In this document: positions 8,076 through 17,433 of the stretch, piece after piece | How the letters are laid out: each line of letters opens with the position of its first letter | How positions within the stretch are numbered: the first letter of the stretch is position 1 | DNA from: Salegentibacter sp. | GTDB taxonomy: Bacteria; Bacteroidota; Bacteroidia; Flavobacteriales; Flavobacteriaceae | Reading direction: 5' to 3' | NCBI GenBank assembly: GCA_024635795.1 | Contig: JAGXIH010000017.1 | Location: 1-64,000, forward strand | DNA: 64,000 nucleotides | Program-made: the position numbers and the translations under genes | Notes under the pieces: model-generated | Database searches by the model: none | What the model saw: only the letters and a program-made list of their open reading frames with translations | Told to the model about the DNA's origin: nothing

Positions 8076-8324
8076 TTAAAGTGCAGCTACGTGTTTCGTC
8101 AATTTTGACTTCAGGTTTGCAGCTTTATTATTGTGTATAATATTATTCTTTGCCAATTTATCAATCATAGAAGCTACAGAAGGGTATAAAGCTTCAGCCT
8201 CTGATTTTTCCAACTCACGCAATTTTTTGATAGCGTTTCTGGTAGTTTTATGTTGGTAGCGATTTCTAAGACGTTTTGCCTCATTGCTACGTATCCTCTT
8301 CAACGCTGACTTGTGATTTGCCAT
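8076..8324 (-). CDS. rpsT: 30S ribosomal protein S20
   Basis: S20 binds 16S rRNA early in small-subunit assembly. The protein has 82 residues, a very basic N-terminus ([18 protein letters not shown]) and the helical-bundle pattern of the family ending in [11 protein letters not shown]. It lies 29 bases downstream of the two tRNA-Glu genes on the same strand and may be read from their promoter. A hairpin terminator follows it. Confidence 0.97.
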   Translation of the reverse strand: MANHKSALKRIRSNEAKRLRNRYQHKTTRNAIKKLRELEKSEAEALYPSVASMIDKLAKNNIIHNNKAANLKSKLTKHVAAL

Positions 8325-8353
8325 TATATTCTTCTTTAATTAATCTTTTCTTG

Positions 8354-8425
8354 TAGTCCGTAGGGGAATCGAACCCCTGTTACCAGGATGAAAACCTGGC
8401 GTCCTAACCCCTAGACGAACGGACC
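8354..8425 (-). tRNA. tRNA-Glu (anticodon TTC), first of two identical genes
   Basis: On the minus strand this folds as a 72-base tRNA: acceptor arm GGTCCGT/ACGGACT, anticodon stem CCAGG/CCTGG with loop TTTTCAT giving anticodon TTC, and T-loop GGTTCGATTCC. The CCA end is not encoded. It is identical to the gene at 8485-8556. Confidence 0.95.
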
Positions 8426-8484
8426 ATTAATTTTCAATAAAAAACCTTTTCAGGTAACTATGAAACAGTGCCCTGTTTCTTTTG

Positions 8485-8556
8485 TAGTCCGTAGGGGAAT
8501 CGAACCCCTGTTACCAGGATGAAAACCTGGCGTCCTAACCCCTAGACGAACGGACC
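8485..8556 (-). tRNA. tRNA-Glu (anticodon TTC), second of two identical genes
   Basis: It has the same 72-base sequence and cloverleaf as the neighbour at 8354-8425, with 59 bases between them. It is the promoter-proximal gene of the pair on the minus strand. Confidence 0.95.
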
Positions 8557-8579
8557 ATTCTTTTCTTCAAATGCGGATG

Positions 8580-8587
8580 CAAAAATA
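8580..8587 (-). promoter_or_regulatory. -7 box for the tRNA-Glu and rpsT unit
   Basis: The minus strand reads TATTTTTG, matching TAnnTTTG, 23 bases before the first tRNA-Glu. No good -33 box at normal spacing was seen. Confidence 0.45.
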
Positions 8588-8633
8588 CAACTATTTTTCA
8601 ATGCCGCAAATCTATGCTGAAAAAAATCAAAAA

Positions 8634-10112
8634 TTAATACGCCTTAGCAAAAAGCACCCTTCCGGCAGAAGGTTTTCCTGTAAGAACACAGCTTCCCGTC
8701 TCTTCTTCTCTATCAAACGGAATACATCTTATCGTAGCTTTAGTAAGGTCTTTTATTTTATTTTCTGTTTCTGAAGTACCATCCCAATGCGCTGAAATGA
8801 ATCCACCCTTTTCCTGTAATACCTTTTTAAATTCATCAAAGGAATCTACCCTGGTGATATGCTCATCTCTAAAGTTTTTAGCTTTATTAAAAAGACTATC
8901 CTGGATCTCTACCATTAGGTCTTTTACTTTTTCTACAACCTCAGTCTGTTGAACAAACTCTTTACTCAAAGTGTCCCTTCGCGCCAGCTCTACAGAACCT
9001 TTTTCAAGATCTTTAGGACCAATAGCCAATCTCACCGGTACTCCCTGCATTTCGTATTGAGCAAACTTCCAACCTGGTTTTTGTGTATCACGGTCATCAT
9101 ATTTTACTGAAATACCTGCAGCTTTCAATTCGTCGGCAAGCTTGTTGGCAACTTCAGAAATTTGTGCTAATTGCTCTTCACCTTTATAGATTGGAACAAT
9201 CACTACCTGAATAGGCGCAAGATTTGGTGGTAAAACCAGACCATTATCATCACTATGCGTCATCACAAGGGCCCCCATCAATCTTGTGGAAACTCCCCAG
9301 GAGGTAGCCCAAACATGTTCGAGCTTACCTTCTTTTGAAGTAAACTTAACATCAAAGGCTTTGGCGAAATTCTGTCCAAGAAAATGCGAAGTTCCCGCCT
9401 GCAAAGCTTTTCCGTCTTGCATCATCGCCTCTATACAATATGTTTCTTCAGCTCCTGCAAAACGTTCACTTTCTGTCTTACTTCCTTTTATAACCGGCAT
9501 TGCCATAAAACTCTCGGCAAATTCAGCATATATGTTATTCATCAACATGGTCTCATCCAGAGCTTCCTGTTTTGTAGCGTGCGCGGTATGTCCTTCCTGC
9601 CAGAGAAATTCAGTAGTTCTCAGGAATAAACGGGTTCTCATCTCCCATCGTACCACATTCGCCCATTGATTAATTAAAAGAGGTAAATCCCGGTAAGATT
9701 GAACCCAGTTTTTATATGTATTCCAAATAATTGCTTCTGAAGTCGGTCTAACAATAAGTTCCTCTTCAAGTTTCGCCTCCGGATCTACCATTAATTTGGA
9801 AGTATCATCAGGATTGGTTTTCAACCTGTAATGGGTCACTACAGCACATTCCTTAGCAAATCCTTCTGCATTTTTTTCCTCAGCCTCAAACAAACTCTTA
9901 GGCACAAAAAGCGGAAAATAAGCATTCTCATGGCCCGTTTCTTTGAACATTTTATCCAGTTGTGCCTGCATCTTCTCCCATATGGCATAGCCGTATGGTT
10001 TAATAACCATACAACCTCTAACCGCAGAGTTTTCGGCAAGGTTTGCCTTAACTACCAGCTCATTATACCATTTTGAATAATCTTCGCTGCGTGTAACTAT
10101 GTTCTTCCCCAT
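8634..10112 (-). CDS. proS: Prolyl-tRNA synthetase, archaeal/eukaryotic type
   Basis: This class II synthetase charges tRNA-Pro with proline. The 492 residues from the ATG at 10112 ([16 protein letters not shown]) match the short archaeal-type ProS without an editing insertion, the usual form in Bacteroidota; a longer frame from 10151 adds 13 unlikely residues. Visible family segments are the motif 2 region around [17 protein letters not shown], the motif 3 region ending in a serine-threonine-rich loop, and the anticodon-binding domain near [12 protein letters not shown]. It is monocistronic and divergent from a lipoprotein gene. Confidence 0.95.
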   Translation of the reverse strand: MGKNIVTRSEDYSKWYNELVVKANLAENSAVRGCMVIKPYGYAIWEKMQAQLDKMFKETGHENAYFPLFVPKSLFEAEEKNAEGFAKECAVVTHYRLKTNPDDTSKLMVDPEAKLEEELIVRPTSEAIIWNTYKNWVQSYRDLPLLINQWANVVRWEMRTRLFLRTTEFLWQEGHTAHATKQEALDETMLMNNIYAEFAESFMAMPVIKGSKTESERFAGAEETYCIEAMMQDGKALQAGTSHFLGQNFAKAFDVKFTSKEGKLEHVWATSWGVSTRLMGALVMTHSDDNGLVLPPNLAPIQVVIVPIYKGEEQLAQISEVANKLADELKAAGISVKYDDRDTQKPGWKFAQYEMQGVPVRLAIGPKDLEKGSVELARRDTLSKEFVQQTEVVEKVKDLMVEIQDSLFNKAKNFRDEHITRVDSFDEFKKVLQEKGGFISAHWDGTSETENKIKDLTKATIRCIPFDREEETGSCVLTGKPSAGRVLFAKAY

Positions 10113-10203
10113 CCCAGTAATTTGGCACAAAAATTGTGCTATATTTAACACTTATTAATAAACAGTTAGTCTGTGTATAACTAACATTTAGCGCAAAACT
10201 AAC

Positions 10204-10211
10204 TATTTTTG
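10204..10211 (+). promoter_or_regulatory. -7 box for the lipoprotein gene at 10239
   Basis: TATTTTTG matches TAnnTTTG and lies 27 bases before the ATG, in the short region divergent from proS. Confidence 0.5.
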
Positions 10212-10238
10212 TAATGTTCAACAATAAAATATAGGCTA

Positions 10239-11333
10239 ATGATACGCAATTACAACATTCCTAAAAGAGCGGGGTTCTTAATGACTCCTCTAATATTATT
10301 GCTATTGTTAGCATCTTGCGGTTCCACACAGTATTCCGGCTATGAAGACGGAATCTATGGCGACAGAAGTGAGACTTATCCTTCTGAAACCGATCAATCT
10401 CAATATGCTACTCAAGACAATAATGCAAGTACTTATTATAAGAATCTTTTCGCTGAAAAATCTGCAATTTATGGAGAAATGGCAGATAATATGATCTTTA
10501 CCGATGTAGAAGAATATACTTCTGCTGATGAATATGAGGATGAAATGTACGAGCAGGACGCTATAGGTTATTCCGGCGGATATGCTCCCTGGGGAAACGA
10601 CCCTGACCAATACACCATAAACATTTACAATACCGGATGGTATAGTGGATTCTACAATCCATATCATTGGGGCTGGAGTGCTTCATATTACAATAGATGG
10701 TATGATCCGTTTTTCATAGATCCTTACTGGGGACCTGGCTACTATTATCCCTACTGGGGCTCAAACTTTGGCTACAGCCCATGGGGCAGTCGCATTGGAT
10801 GGGGCTTTGGGTTTGGTTCTTACTGGGGTAGCTGGTATGGTATGGGATACGGAAACTACTATGGATACCCCTACAACAGGTGGGGCTATAATTACCATTA
10901 TCGCAACAGATATAATGATGTAGCCTACAATACCGGACGAAGAAATTCCTATTCCGATTATACCTCTACACGAAGGGATGCTTCAGCTGACAGCAGAAGC
11001 TCTTACTCAAGAAGCATAAGGAGTATTAGAAATAATGATGTTTCAGCTCGAAGACAGGCTGTAGGCAGAAGTGATAATTCCAGGATTTACAGCAGAACGG
11101 CTAGAAATTCAGAACCAACCCGTGTAAATACAAATGTAAACACGCGACGTTCAAACTCGAATTCCACCTATAACCGAAGTCGTACCACCAGAAATAATAA
11201 CACCTATAACAGGTCTTCTAACAATTCATCTCGTAGCAGCGGTGCAGTAAGAAGTTCATCTTCTTCCAGCCGAAGCTCCGGAAACACAAGAAGTTCTGGA
11301 AGTTCACGTAGAAGTGGCGGCGGCAGAGGATAA
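10239..11333 (+). CDS. Tyr/Trp/Gly-rich lipoprotein of unknown function
   Basis: This is a 364-residue lipoprotein with a membrane-spanning leader and lipobox LLASC at about residues 23-27. Residues from about 110 to 225 are extremely rich in Tyr, Trp, Gly and Pro. The last 120 residues are dominated by Ser, Arg and Asn with many RSS and RSSG repeats, giving a strongly basic, disordered tail. I recognise no domain. Similar proteins are common beside proS in flavobacteria, to my knowledge without assigned function. The lipobox predicts outer-membrane attachment and the aromatic centre suggests binding to surfaces or glycans, which is only inference. A terminator follows. Confidence 0.85.
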   Translation: MIRNYNIPKRAGFLMTPLILLLLLASCGSTQYSGYEDGIYGDRSETYPSETDQSQYATQDNNASTYYKNLFAEKSAIYGEMADNMIFTDVEEYTSADEYEDEMYEQDAIGYSGGYAPWGNDPDQYTINIYNTGWYSGFYNPYHWGWSASYYNRWYDPFFIDPYWGPGYYYPYWGSNFGYSPWGSRIGWGFGFGSYWGSWYGMGYGNYYGYPYNRWGYNYHYRNRYNDVAYNTGRRNSYSDYTSTRRDASADSRSSYSRSIRSIRNNDVSARRQAVGRSDNSRIYSRTARNSEPTRVNTNVNTRRSNSNSTYNRSRTTRNNNTYNRSSNNSSRSSGAVRSSSSSSRSSGNTRSSGSSRRSGGGRG

Positions 11334-11362
11334 TCTGCAACCATGGATTTGACATAAAACAC

Positions 11363-11395
11363 AACCTTACAGGACAAGTCCTGTGAGGTTTTTTT
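11363..11395 (+). terminator. Terminator after the aromatic-rich lipoprotein
   Basis: AACCT-ACAGGAC pairs with GTCCTGT-AGGTT around an AA loop, with one mismatch, followed by a run of T. Confidence 0.85.
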
Positions 11396-11431
11396 AAGAT
11401 TTTTCACGACAAAAAATATAAATGATCTGAT

Positions 11432-12937
11432 ATGAAAAAGTTAGCCTTTTTATTAATCACCTTATTAAGTTTCACATACACCCAAGCCCAAAATATAACC
11501 GATGCCTATAGATATTCTTCGGAAGACCTCACGGGAACAGCACGTTTTCGCGCCATGAGTGGGGCTTTTGGGGCACTTGGAGGAGATATGTCGGCGATTT
11601 CGCTTAACCCGGCGGGATCAGCGGTTTTTCTTAATAGCTTTGGGACAATCACCCTTGATTTCAGAAACAGCAATAGCGATGTAAATTATTTCAATGGCTA
11701 TACGTCCAATGAGGAATCTGATGTCTATTTTAACCAGGCCGGTGGAGTGATGGTTTTCGATACTGCCAATAACAGTTCGTGGAAAAAATTTAGCCTCGCT
11801 ATGAATTATTCAAAAACTAAGAATTTTGACGATAGTTTTGTTGCAGCAGGTACCGGAAACAATTCCATTGATCAATATTTCTTAGGTTATGCTGATGGAC
11901 TTCCTCTGGATCTTCTGCAAACTATGGACGGGGAATCTATTTCAGAGCTTTACACTTATTTAGGAGAAAACGAAGGTTTCGGTGCTCAGCAGGCTATGCT
12001 TGGTTACCAGGGCTATGTTATTGACCATGATCTTGATGATCCAAATAACACCACTTATAATTCCTTTATTGCTCCGGGAAATTTTAACCAGGAATTTGCT
12101 TCTTATGCCACAGGTTTAAACGGGAAGTTTACCTTTAACTTTGGTACACAATATGAAGATTTCCTTTTCCTGGGAGCTAACCTCAACACGCATTTCATTA
12201 ACTACGACCGGTCAACCCGATATCTTGAAACAAACAACAATAGCGGGAGTTTAACAAACGAAGTTCGATTTAATAATAATTTAAGCACCAACGGAAACGG
12301 ATTTTCCTTTCAGCTTGGGGTCATTGCCAAAGTAAATGAAAATGTACGGGTGGGAGCTTCCTACGAATCGCCAACCTGGTTGAATATCGAAGAACAAACC
12401 ACTCAATATCTCGAGACTAATAATAACGATAATGAACGGGTGACTGTAAATCCAAATGTACTGAACGTTTACCCCGACTATACTTTAAAAACTCCTTCAA
12501 AATTAAACGGTAGTATCGCCGTTTTGTTTGGAGCACAAGGACTTATAAGTTTTGATTATTCCTATAAAGATTATTCCAGTATAGAATTCAGACCAAAAGA
12601 TGATCCCGATTTCAGTTATCAGAATGCTCAGATTTCCGATAATTTAAAGGCGGCCTCAACTTTTAGATTTGGAGGGGAATACAGAATTCAAAACTGGAGC
12701 CTCCGCGGCGGATACCGCTTTGAGGAAAGTCCATATCAGGATGAAATCACGGTAGGTGACCTTACCGGCTATTCGGCAGGTTTTGGTTACAATTTTGGAA
12801 GCATTAAAGTAGACCTGGCATACACCAATGCTCAACGAGATGAAAACCCTCAGTTGTTTGATGTGGGTCTAACAGACACTTACAAAATAAACCGCGACCT
12901 ATCCAGTGTAGTTTTATCCCTTAGTTTCGGGCTTTAG
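11432..12937 (+). CDS. OmpP1/FadL family outer-membrane transporter
   Basis: This 501-residue beta-barrel of the OmpP1/FadL/TodX type imports hydrophobic compounds across the outer membrane. A signal peptide (about 1-19, ending TQAQ) precedes NITDAYRYSSEDLTGTARF and the family motif GGDMSAISLNPAG near residues 50-62. The C-terminus ends in alternating hydrophobic strands with a terminal Leu (VVLSLSFGL), as needed for barrel assembly. The ligand cannot be told from sequence; flavobacterial members are often loosely called hemin receptors. It starts 98 bases after the lipoprotein gene, separated by a terminator. Confidence 0.9.
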   Translation: MKKLAFLLITLLSFTYTQAQNITDAYRYSSEDLTGTARFRAMSGAFGALGGDMSAISLNPAGSAVFLNSFGTITLDFRNSNSDVNYFNGYTSNEESDVYFNQAGGVMVFDTANNSSWKKFSLAMNYSKTKNFDDSFVAAGTGNNSIDQYFLGYADGLPLDLLQTMDGESISELYTYLGENEGFGAQQAMLGYQGYVIDHDLDDPNNTTYNSFIAPGNFNQEFASYATGLNGKFTFNFGTQYEDFLFLGANLNTHFINYDRSTRYLETNNNSGSLTNEVRFNNNLSTNGNGFSFQLGVIAKVNENVRVGASYESPTWLNIEEQTTQYLETNNNDNERVTVNPNVLNVYPDYTLKTPSKLNGSIAVLFGAQGLISFDYSYKDYSSIEFRPKDDPDFSYQNAQISDNLKAASTFRFGGEYRIQNWSLRGGYRFEESPYQDEITVGDLTGYSAGFGYNFGSIKVDLAYTNAQRDENPQLFDVGLTDTYKINRDLSSVVLSLSFGL

Positions 12938-12961
12938 GAAGATTTAAAATAAATGAAGTTC

Positions 12962-12984
12962 AAAAGCGCCTTCCGGGCGCTTTT
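12962..12984. terminator. Bidirectional terminator between convergent genes
   Basis: AAAAGCGCC pairs with GGCGCTTTT around a short loop. It serves the porin gene on the plus strand and the surface-protein gene on the minus strand, whose stop codon is inside it. Confidence 0.85.
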
Positions 12985-14800
12985 ATCTTTTAAGAGTAAA
13001 ATGAGACTTAAAGATGCTGGTTTTTCCGGTATTTCTATCGAGATATTCCAGCTTAAACCAGTAATCATTAGAAGGTAAGTCCCGGCCTCCAAAACTGCCA
13101 TCCCAGCCGGCCCCATTTGGATTCAATTGTTTTAGCAATTTTCCGTACCTATCGAAGATAAAAAGCTTCAAAACCCGAATATCTTCATCACCTTCAATTT
13201 TCCAGGTATCATTATACCCATCGGAATTTGGGGTAAAAAACCGGGGATAACCCACCAAGTCAAAATTCTTTGAGTTGGTTGCCCCGCATCCATTTATTTC
13301 TCTAGCCGTGATATTGTGCAAGCCGGGAGGAACATTTTCAAACACATTACTTTCCTGCCATGGCCCGTTGTCCAGCTGAAATTCATAAACAGCATTTGGT
13401 GAAACCCCAGGGATAGCTTCGGCGATTACTGTATAACCTTCTTCAAAATCATTTCCCTCAATTTCTATATCCACTTTATCCGGAGCTGAAAAAACCGATA
13501 TTTCAGATTCGAAGGTTCGGGAGCAATTTCCTATAACATCAGTAATTTTTAAACTAAGCTTTCCGGCTTCAGGAATTTCATCCAGCACCAGAATAGCCTG
13601 CGTAGAAACCTGATCATCCCCTAAAAACCATTCGTATTCATAATTTGGCCCAAGATCCTCTCCCAGTTGAATATATTCAAAAATGTTCCCTTGAAGATCT
13701 GCACATAGAATTACTGTTTCAACTAAAACCTCTTCCGGAATAATCTCCACTTCAATACTAACTTTTACCGGATCGGAATAACAATCACTTTCAGATCTAA
13801 TTAACGCAAGTATCTCCTGAGTTTTAACTTTCGGATAATTTCCGGGATCAGCAATTGGGTTGTCTTCTTCAAGTTGTTCTTCAGATTCATAATAAATCAC
13901 TTCTAGCACTTCGGAAGGTGGATTACCGGCAGTTATTTCCGAATCCAGGTTGGTAAGATCTATAAATTCCTGGCTGCCATCACAGATATACAGCTCTTCG
14001 GGTTCAATGGCTATTGGCTCAGGATTAAAGCCTACAAAAACAGTATCCTTTATGACCTCTGAAAACCTATTGGAAACTATGAGTTGATAGGTTCCCTCCT
14101 CCTCTACTTCTAAATAAGCATCGGTTTCTCCTGTAATTTCTTCAAATGATCCATTTTTTTCTACAGACCAGGTATATTCATCAGCAAACAAAACGGTTCC
14201 ATCTACAATTACCGATTCTCCTTCGCAACCATAGATCTCATCTTCAAGGCCTCCCTGGAAACAATCGGTAGACCCTGCTCCGGGTTGCCCGGCGTTCACC
14301 TGTTCAAGTTTTATAAAACCCTGGTTTTCACTGAAATTGGTGATAACAACAACATAGATCTCTCCGGCCTCGGTTGCCCCAAGGTCCATTCTTTCGGTAC
14401 TATCAGGTAGGTAGGAGCTACCCACGAGATTTTCTTCACTCAGCATATCGTAATCACAGATATCGTCGGATGGTGAAAATGGCCCCCATACTGCAAAATC
14501 CACGTCAAGAATTTTTCCGGTGCCATCATCGTTTTGATTTTGAGAGATAAGAAATTCTAGCCTTCCGCTTTCCTGAACCTGTAGAAAATACCAACTCGGA
14601 TATGGCTGGGTGGTGAGATCCCCATAATACGGACCTTCTTCAGCTTGTTCCTGGTCACTATTATCTTTATGGCTATTTTCAAATACAAATTGGCTTCCCC
14701 CAGCACAAAAAGGCTCAATATTTGCACAAATTTCTCCCTGAGCCCATACTGAAGGTAGGCTAAGTAACAACACAACTAATAGAGACAGGACTGGTTTCAT
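12983..14800 (-). CDS. Secreted surface protein with type B T9SS sorting domain
   Basis: This is a 605-residue exported protein. A start at 14800 gives a clean signal peptide (MKPVLSLLVVLLLSLPSVWA); the frame extends to 14830 but that would add ten residues in front. The middle contains Ig-like repeats with spaced cysteines, and it is strongly acidic. The last 85 residues (from FFTPNSDGYNDTW to the end HFTLKR) are the gliding-motility-associated C-terminal, or type B, domain that directs export by the type IX secretion system. Proteins of this kind are displayed on the cell surface or released. The ligand or substrate is unknown. It is transcribed alone, divergent from folE. Confidence 0.9.
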   Translation of the reverse strand: MKPVLSLLVVLLLSLPSVWAQGEICANIEPFCAGGSQFVFENSHKDNSDQEQAEEGPYYGDLTTQPYPSWYFLQVQESGRLEFLISQNQNDDGTGKILDVDFAVWGPFSPSDDICDYDMLSEENLVGSSYLPDSTERMDLGATEAGEIYVVVITNFSENQGFIKLEQVNAGQPGAGSTDCFQGGLEDEIYGCEGESVIVDGTVLFADEYTWSVEKNGSFEEITGETDAYLEVEEEGTYQLIVSNRFSEVIKDTVFVGFNPEPIAIEPEELYICDGSQEFIDLTNLDSEITAGNPPSEVLEVIYYESEEQLEEDNPIADPGNYPKVKTQEILALIRSESDCYSDPVKVSIEVEIIPEEVLVETVILCADLQGNIFEYIQLGEDLGPNYEYEWFLGDDQVSTQAILVLDEIPEAGKLSLKITDVIGNCSRTFESEISVFSAPDKVDIEIEGNDFEEGYTVIAEAIPGVSPNAVYEFQLDNGPWQESNVFENVPPGLHNITAREINGCGATNSKNFDLVGYPRFFTPNSDGYNDTWKIEGDEDIRVLKLFIFDRYGKLLKQLNPNGAGWDGSFGGRDLPSNDYWFKLEYLDRNTGKTSIFKSHFTLKR

Positions 14801-14884
14801 AGCTATCACAGCAAGATATATAAATTTCAATAATAAGGCGAAATCTTCAGTTTTTAAGACGAAGTAAAAAACCCATTAAAATTG

Positions 14885-14892
14885 TATCTTTG
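14885..14892 (+). promoter_or_regulatory. folE promoter, -7 box
   Basis: TATCTTTG matches TAnnTTTG exactly, 41 bases before the folE ATG. Confidence 0.55.
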
Positions 14893-14933
14893 CAAGCTGT
14901 AACCACTGATTACGACAATTATTGTAAAACGGG

Positions 14934-15614
14934 ATGAAAATAGACAAAATTTTGACGGAAATTGATGAAATGGGGGATGCCCATGCGGGTAGCAGTGCAG
15001 ACACACCAATACGCGAGGATGCTTTTGAGCTTAGTAATATTGAAAAAGTTGCCTTAATCAAGGATGACGTAAAGAAAATCATGGAAACTCTGGGACTTGA
15101 TCTTACCGATGATAGCCTCCAGGGAACTCCTCAACGGGTTGCTAAAATGTTCGTGAACGAAATCTTCTCAGGACTTGACCCGGCAAATAAACCTAAGGCC
15201 TCCACTTTTGAGAACAAATACAAATACGGAGAGATGCTGGTAGAGAAAAACATCACTGTTTATTCTACCTGTGAACACCATTTACTCCCTATCGTTGGGA
15301 AAGCACACGTGGCTTATATTTCTAAAGGAAGGGTTATAGGGCTTTCCAAAATGAACCGTATGGTAGACTATTTCGCCAAACGCCCACAGGTCCAGGAACG
15401 TATGACGATGCAAATAGTTCAGGAGCTGCAAAGAGCTCTTGGCACGCCCGATGTTGCTTGTGTGGTTGATGCTAAACACCTGTGTGTAAACAGTCGTGGA
15501 ATCAGAGACATTGAAAGCAGTACCGTAACCAGTGAGTTTGGTGGAGCCTTTAAAAACAAAGAGGTAAAACGTGAATTCCTGGATTACATAAAACTGGACA
15601 CTTCCTTTTCATAA
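14934..15614 (+). CDS. folE: GTP cyclohydrolase I
   Basis: FolE converts GTP to dihydroneopterin triphosphate, the first step to folate and, through QueD, to queuosine. The 226 residues include the zinc and active-site segment STCEHHLLP near residues 108-116 and the conserved QERMTMQIVQEL and CVVDAKHLCV blocks. The N-terminal 35 residues are an acidic extension of the kind seen in bacterial members. cysS follows after 32 bases, so the two may be cotranscribed. queE at 28873 uses a later product of the same pathway. Confidence 0.96.
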   Translation: MKIDKILTEIDEMGDAHAGSSADTPIREDAFELSNIEKVALIKDDVKKIMETLGLDLTDDSLQGTPQRVAKMFVNEIFSGLDPANKPKASTFENKYKYGEMLVEKNITVYSTCEHHLLPIVGKAHVAYISKGRVIGLSKMNRMVDYFAKRPQVQERMTMQIVQELQRALGTPDVACVVDAKHLCVNSRGIRDIESSTVTSEFGGAFKNKEVKREFLDYIKLDTSFS

Positions 15615-15646
15615 TTAATTACTTCCAATTAAATAACTAACTGCTT

Positions 15647-17134
15647 ATGGCGCTTTTTGATGAACAAAGCTTAAAACTGTACAATTCAATGAGTGGGGAA
15701 AAAGAGATTTTCACCCCCATAAATCCGGGACACGTAGGCATGTATGTTTGCGGCCCCACTGTTTACAGCAATGTTCATTTAGGCAATTGCCGTACTTTTA
15801 TCTCCTTCGACCTGGTCTTCAGGTACCTGAAACACCTGGGATATAAAATAAGGTATGTTAGAAATATAACCGATGCCGGCCATTTGGAAAACGATGCCGA
15901 CAGCGGAGAAGACCGTATCGCCAAAAAGGCGAGGCTGGAAAAAATTGAGCCTATGGAAGTGGTACAGCGTTACACTATAGATTTCCATAATATTCTTCAA
16001 AAATTTAACAATTTACCACCAAGTATCGAGCCTACTGCCACAGGCCATATTGTAGAGCAAATTGAGATTATAAAAGAGATTCTGAAAAAAGGATTTGCAT
16101 ACGAAGCCAACGGTTCGGTTTATTTTGATGTGATGAAATACAATGAAAGTCATCACTACGGAAAACTGAGCGGGCGTTCCCTAGAAGATATGATCGCAAA
16201 TACCCGTGAACTTGCTGCCCAAAGTGATAAGAAGAATCCACAGGATTTTGCTTTATGGAAAAAGGCCGAACCACAACACATTATGCGCTGGCCATCTCCC
16301 TGGAGTGACGGCTTTCCTGGCTGGCATTTGGAATGCACAGCTATGAGCACCAAATACCTCGGAGAAGAATTCGATATCCACGGGGGCGGAATGGACCTTA
16401 AATTTCCGCATCACGAATGTGAGATAGCTCAAGGGGAAGCTTCCACCGGTAAAAACCCTGTTCATTACTGGATGCATGCTAATATGCTAACCCTTAATGG
16501 CAAGAAAATGGCCAAAAGTACCGGGAATAATATTCTACCCGAAGAGATCTTCTCCGGCAACAACGATATTCTGGACAAGCCATTTTCTCCAAACGTTACA
16601 AGGTTCTTTATGCTTCAGGCGAATTATCGAAGCGTGCTGGATTTTTCTAACGAAGCACTTTCAGCAAGTGAAAAAGGCTTCAACCGCCTTATGGACGCCT
16701 ACCATCAAATAGGGAACCTCCCGGTTGGCAAATCTTCATCCATAGCTGTTAGCGATTGGAAACAATCCTGCTACGATGCGATGAACGACGATTTCAATAC
16801 CCCAATCCTTATTGCTAAACTTTTTGATGCTGTAAAATTCATCAATAGCGTTAAAGAAGGCAAAGCCGAAATTACTTCTGAAGACAAGGAAACCCTTCAC
16901 AAAACCATGAAGAATTTCATGTTTGACGTTTTAGGACTTCTGGAAAAAGCTTCAGAAAATGAAGAAAGCACACAAAAACAACTTTCAGCAACCATAGAGC
17001 TGCTTATAAAACTCAGAGCCGAAGCTAGGGTAAATAAGGATTTTGCTTTAAGCGATCAAATCAGAGATCAGTTACAGGATATGGGTATTCAGCTTAAAGA
17101 TGGAAAAGAAGGCACGACCTTCAGTATAGATTAG
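15647..17134 (+). CDS. cysS: Cysteinyl-tRNA synthetase
   Basis: This class I synthetase charges tRNA-Cys. The 495 residues carry the zinc cysteine CGPTVY, the HIGH-type motif HLGN near residue 44, the zinc-ligand segment [10 protein letters not shown], and the KMSKS-type motif KKMAKSTGN near residue 284. The C-terminal helical domain (about 350-470) is normal. The yidD start codon lies 2 bases after the stop, so yidD is very probably translated from the same message. Confidence 0.97.
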   Translation: MALFDEQSLKLYNSMSGEKEIFTPINPGHVGMYVCGPTVYSNVHLGNCRTFISFDLVFRYLKHLGYKIRYVRNITDAGHLENDADSGEDRIAKKARLEKIEPMEVVQRYTIDFHNILQKFNNLPPSIEPTATGHIVEQIEIIKEILKKGFAYEANGSVYFDVMKYNESHHYGKLSGRSLEDMIANTRELAAQSDKKNPQDFALWKKAEPQHIMRWPSPWSDGFPGWHLECTAMSTKYLGEEFDIHGGGMDLKFPHHECEIAQGEASTGKNPVHYWMHANMLTLNGKKMAKSTGNNILPEEIFSGNNDILDKPFSPNVTRFFMLQANYRSVLDFSNEALSASEKGFNRLMDAYHQIGNLPVGKSSSIAVSDWKQSCYDAMNDDFNTPILIAKLFDAVKFINSVKEGKAEITSEDKETLHKTMKNFMFDVLGLLEKASENEESTQKQLSATIELLIKLRAEARVNKDFALSDQIRDQLQDMGIQLKDGKEGTTFSID

Positions 17135-17136
17135 GC

Positions 17137-17376
17137 ATGCTTAAAAAGATACTCGCATATCCTTTTATTTTGTTGGTGAAATTTTACCGCAATTTTATTT
17201 CACCACTTACCCCGGCAACCTGCCGCTACACGCCTACCTGCTCTCAATACTCCCTAACTGCTTTAGAAAGGTTTGGTGTATTTAAAGGTGGCTGGTTAAG
17301 CATTAAAAGGATAGTTAGCTGCAATCCCTGGGGTGGAAAAGGCTATGATCCCGTTCCGCCAAAAAAGAATACCTAG
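17137..17376 (+). CDS. yidD: YidD, membrane protein insertion efficiency factor
   Basis: This is a 79-residue member of the YidD family, a small membrane-associated protein that helps YidC-mediated insertion. The family signature is present: an amphipathic N-terminus, [18 protein letters not shown] with three cysteines, and [13 protein letters not shown] near the end. It is directly coupled to cysS rather than to rnpA-yidC, an arrangement I believe is common in Bacteroidota. Confidence 0.95.
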   Translation: MLKKILAYPFILLVKFYRNFISPLTPATCRYTPTCSQYSLTALERFGVFKGGWLSIKRIVSCNPWGGKGYDPVPPKKNT

Positions 17377-17433
17377 CAACTTGCAGAAACCTGCAAATAT
17401 GTATCTTTACCTTACTAACATAAAATTCACTTC

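Noticed and set aside
8354-8556. Duplicated tRNA-Glu region as an attachment-site pair of an integrated element
   Set aside because: Only 59 bases lie between two complete identical tRNA genes, with no integrase. It is an ordinary tandem tRNA pair.
10113-10151. Longer ProS start adding 13 residues
   Set aside because: The added residues are hydrophobic and untypical; the start at 10112 gives the normal archaeal-type N-terminus and length.
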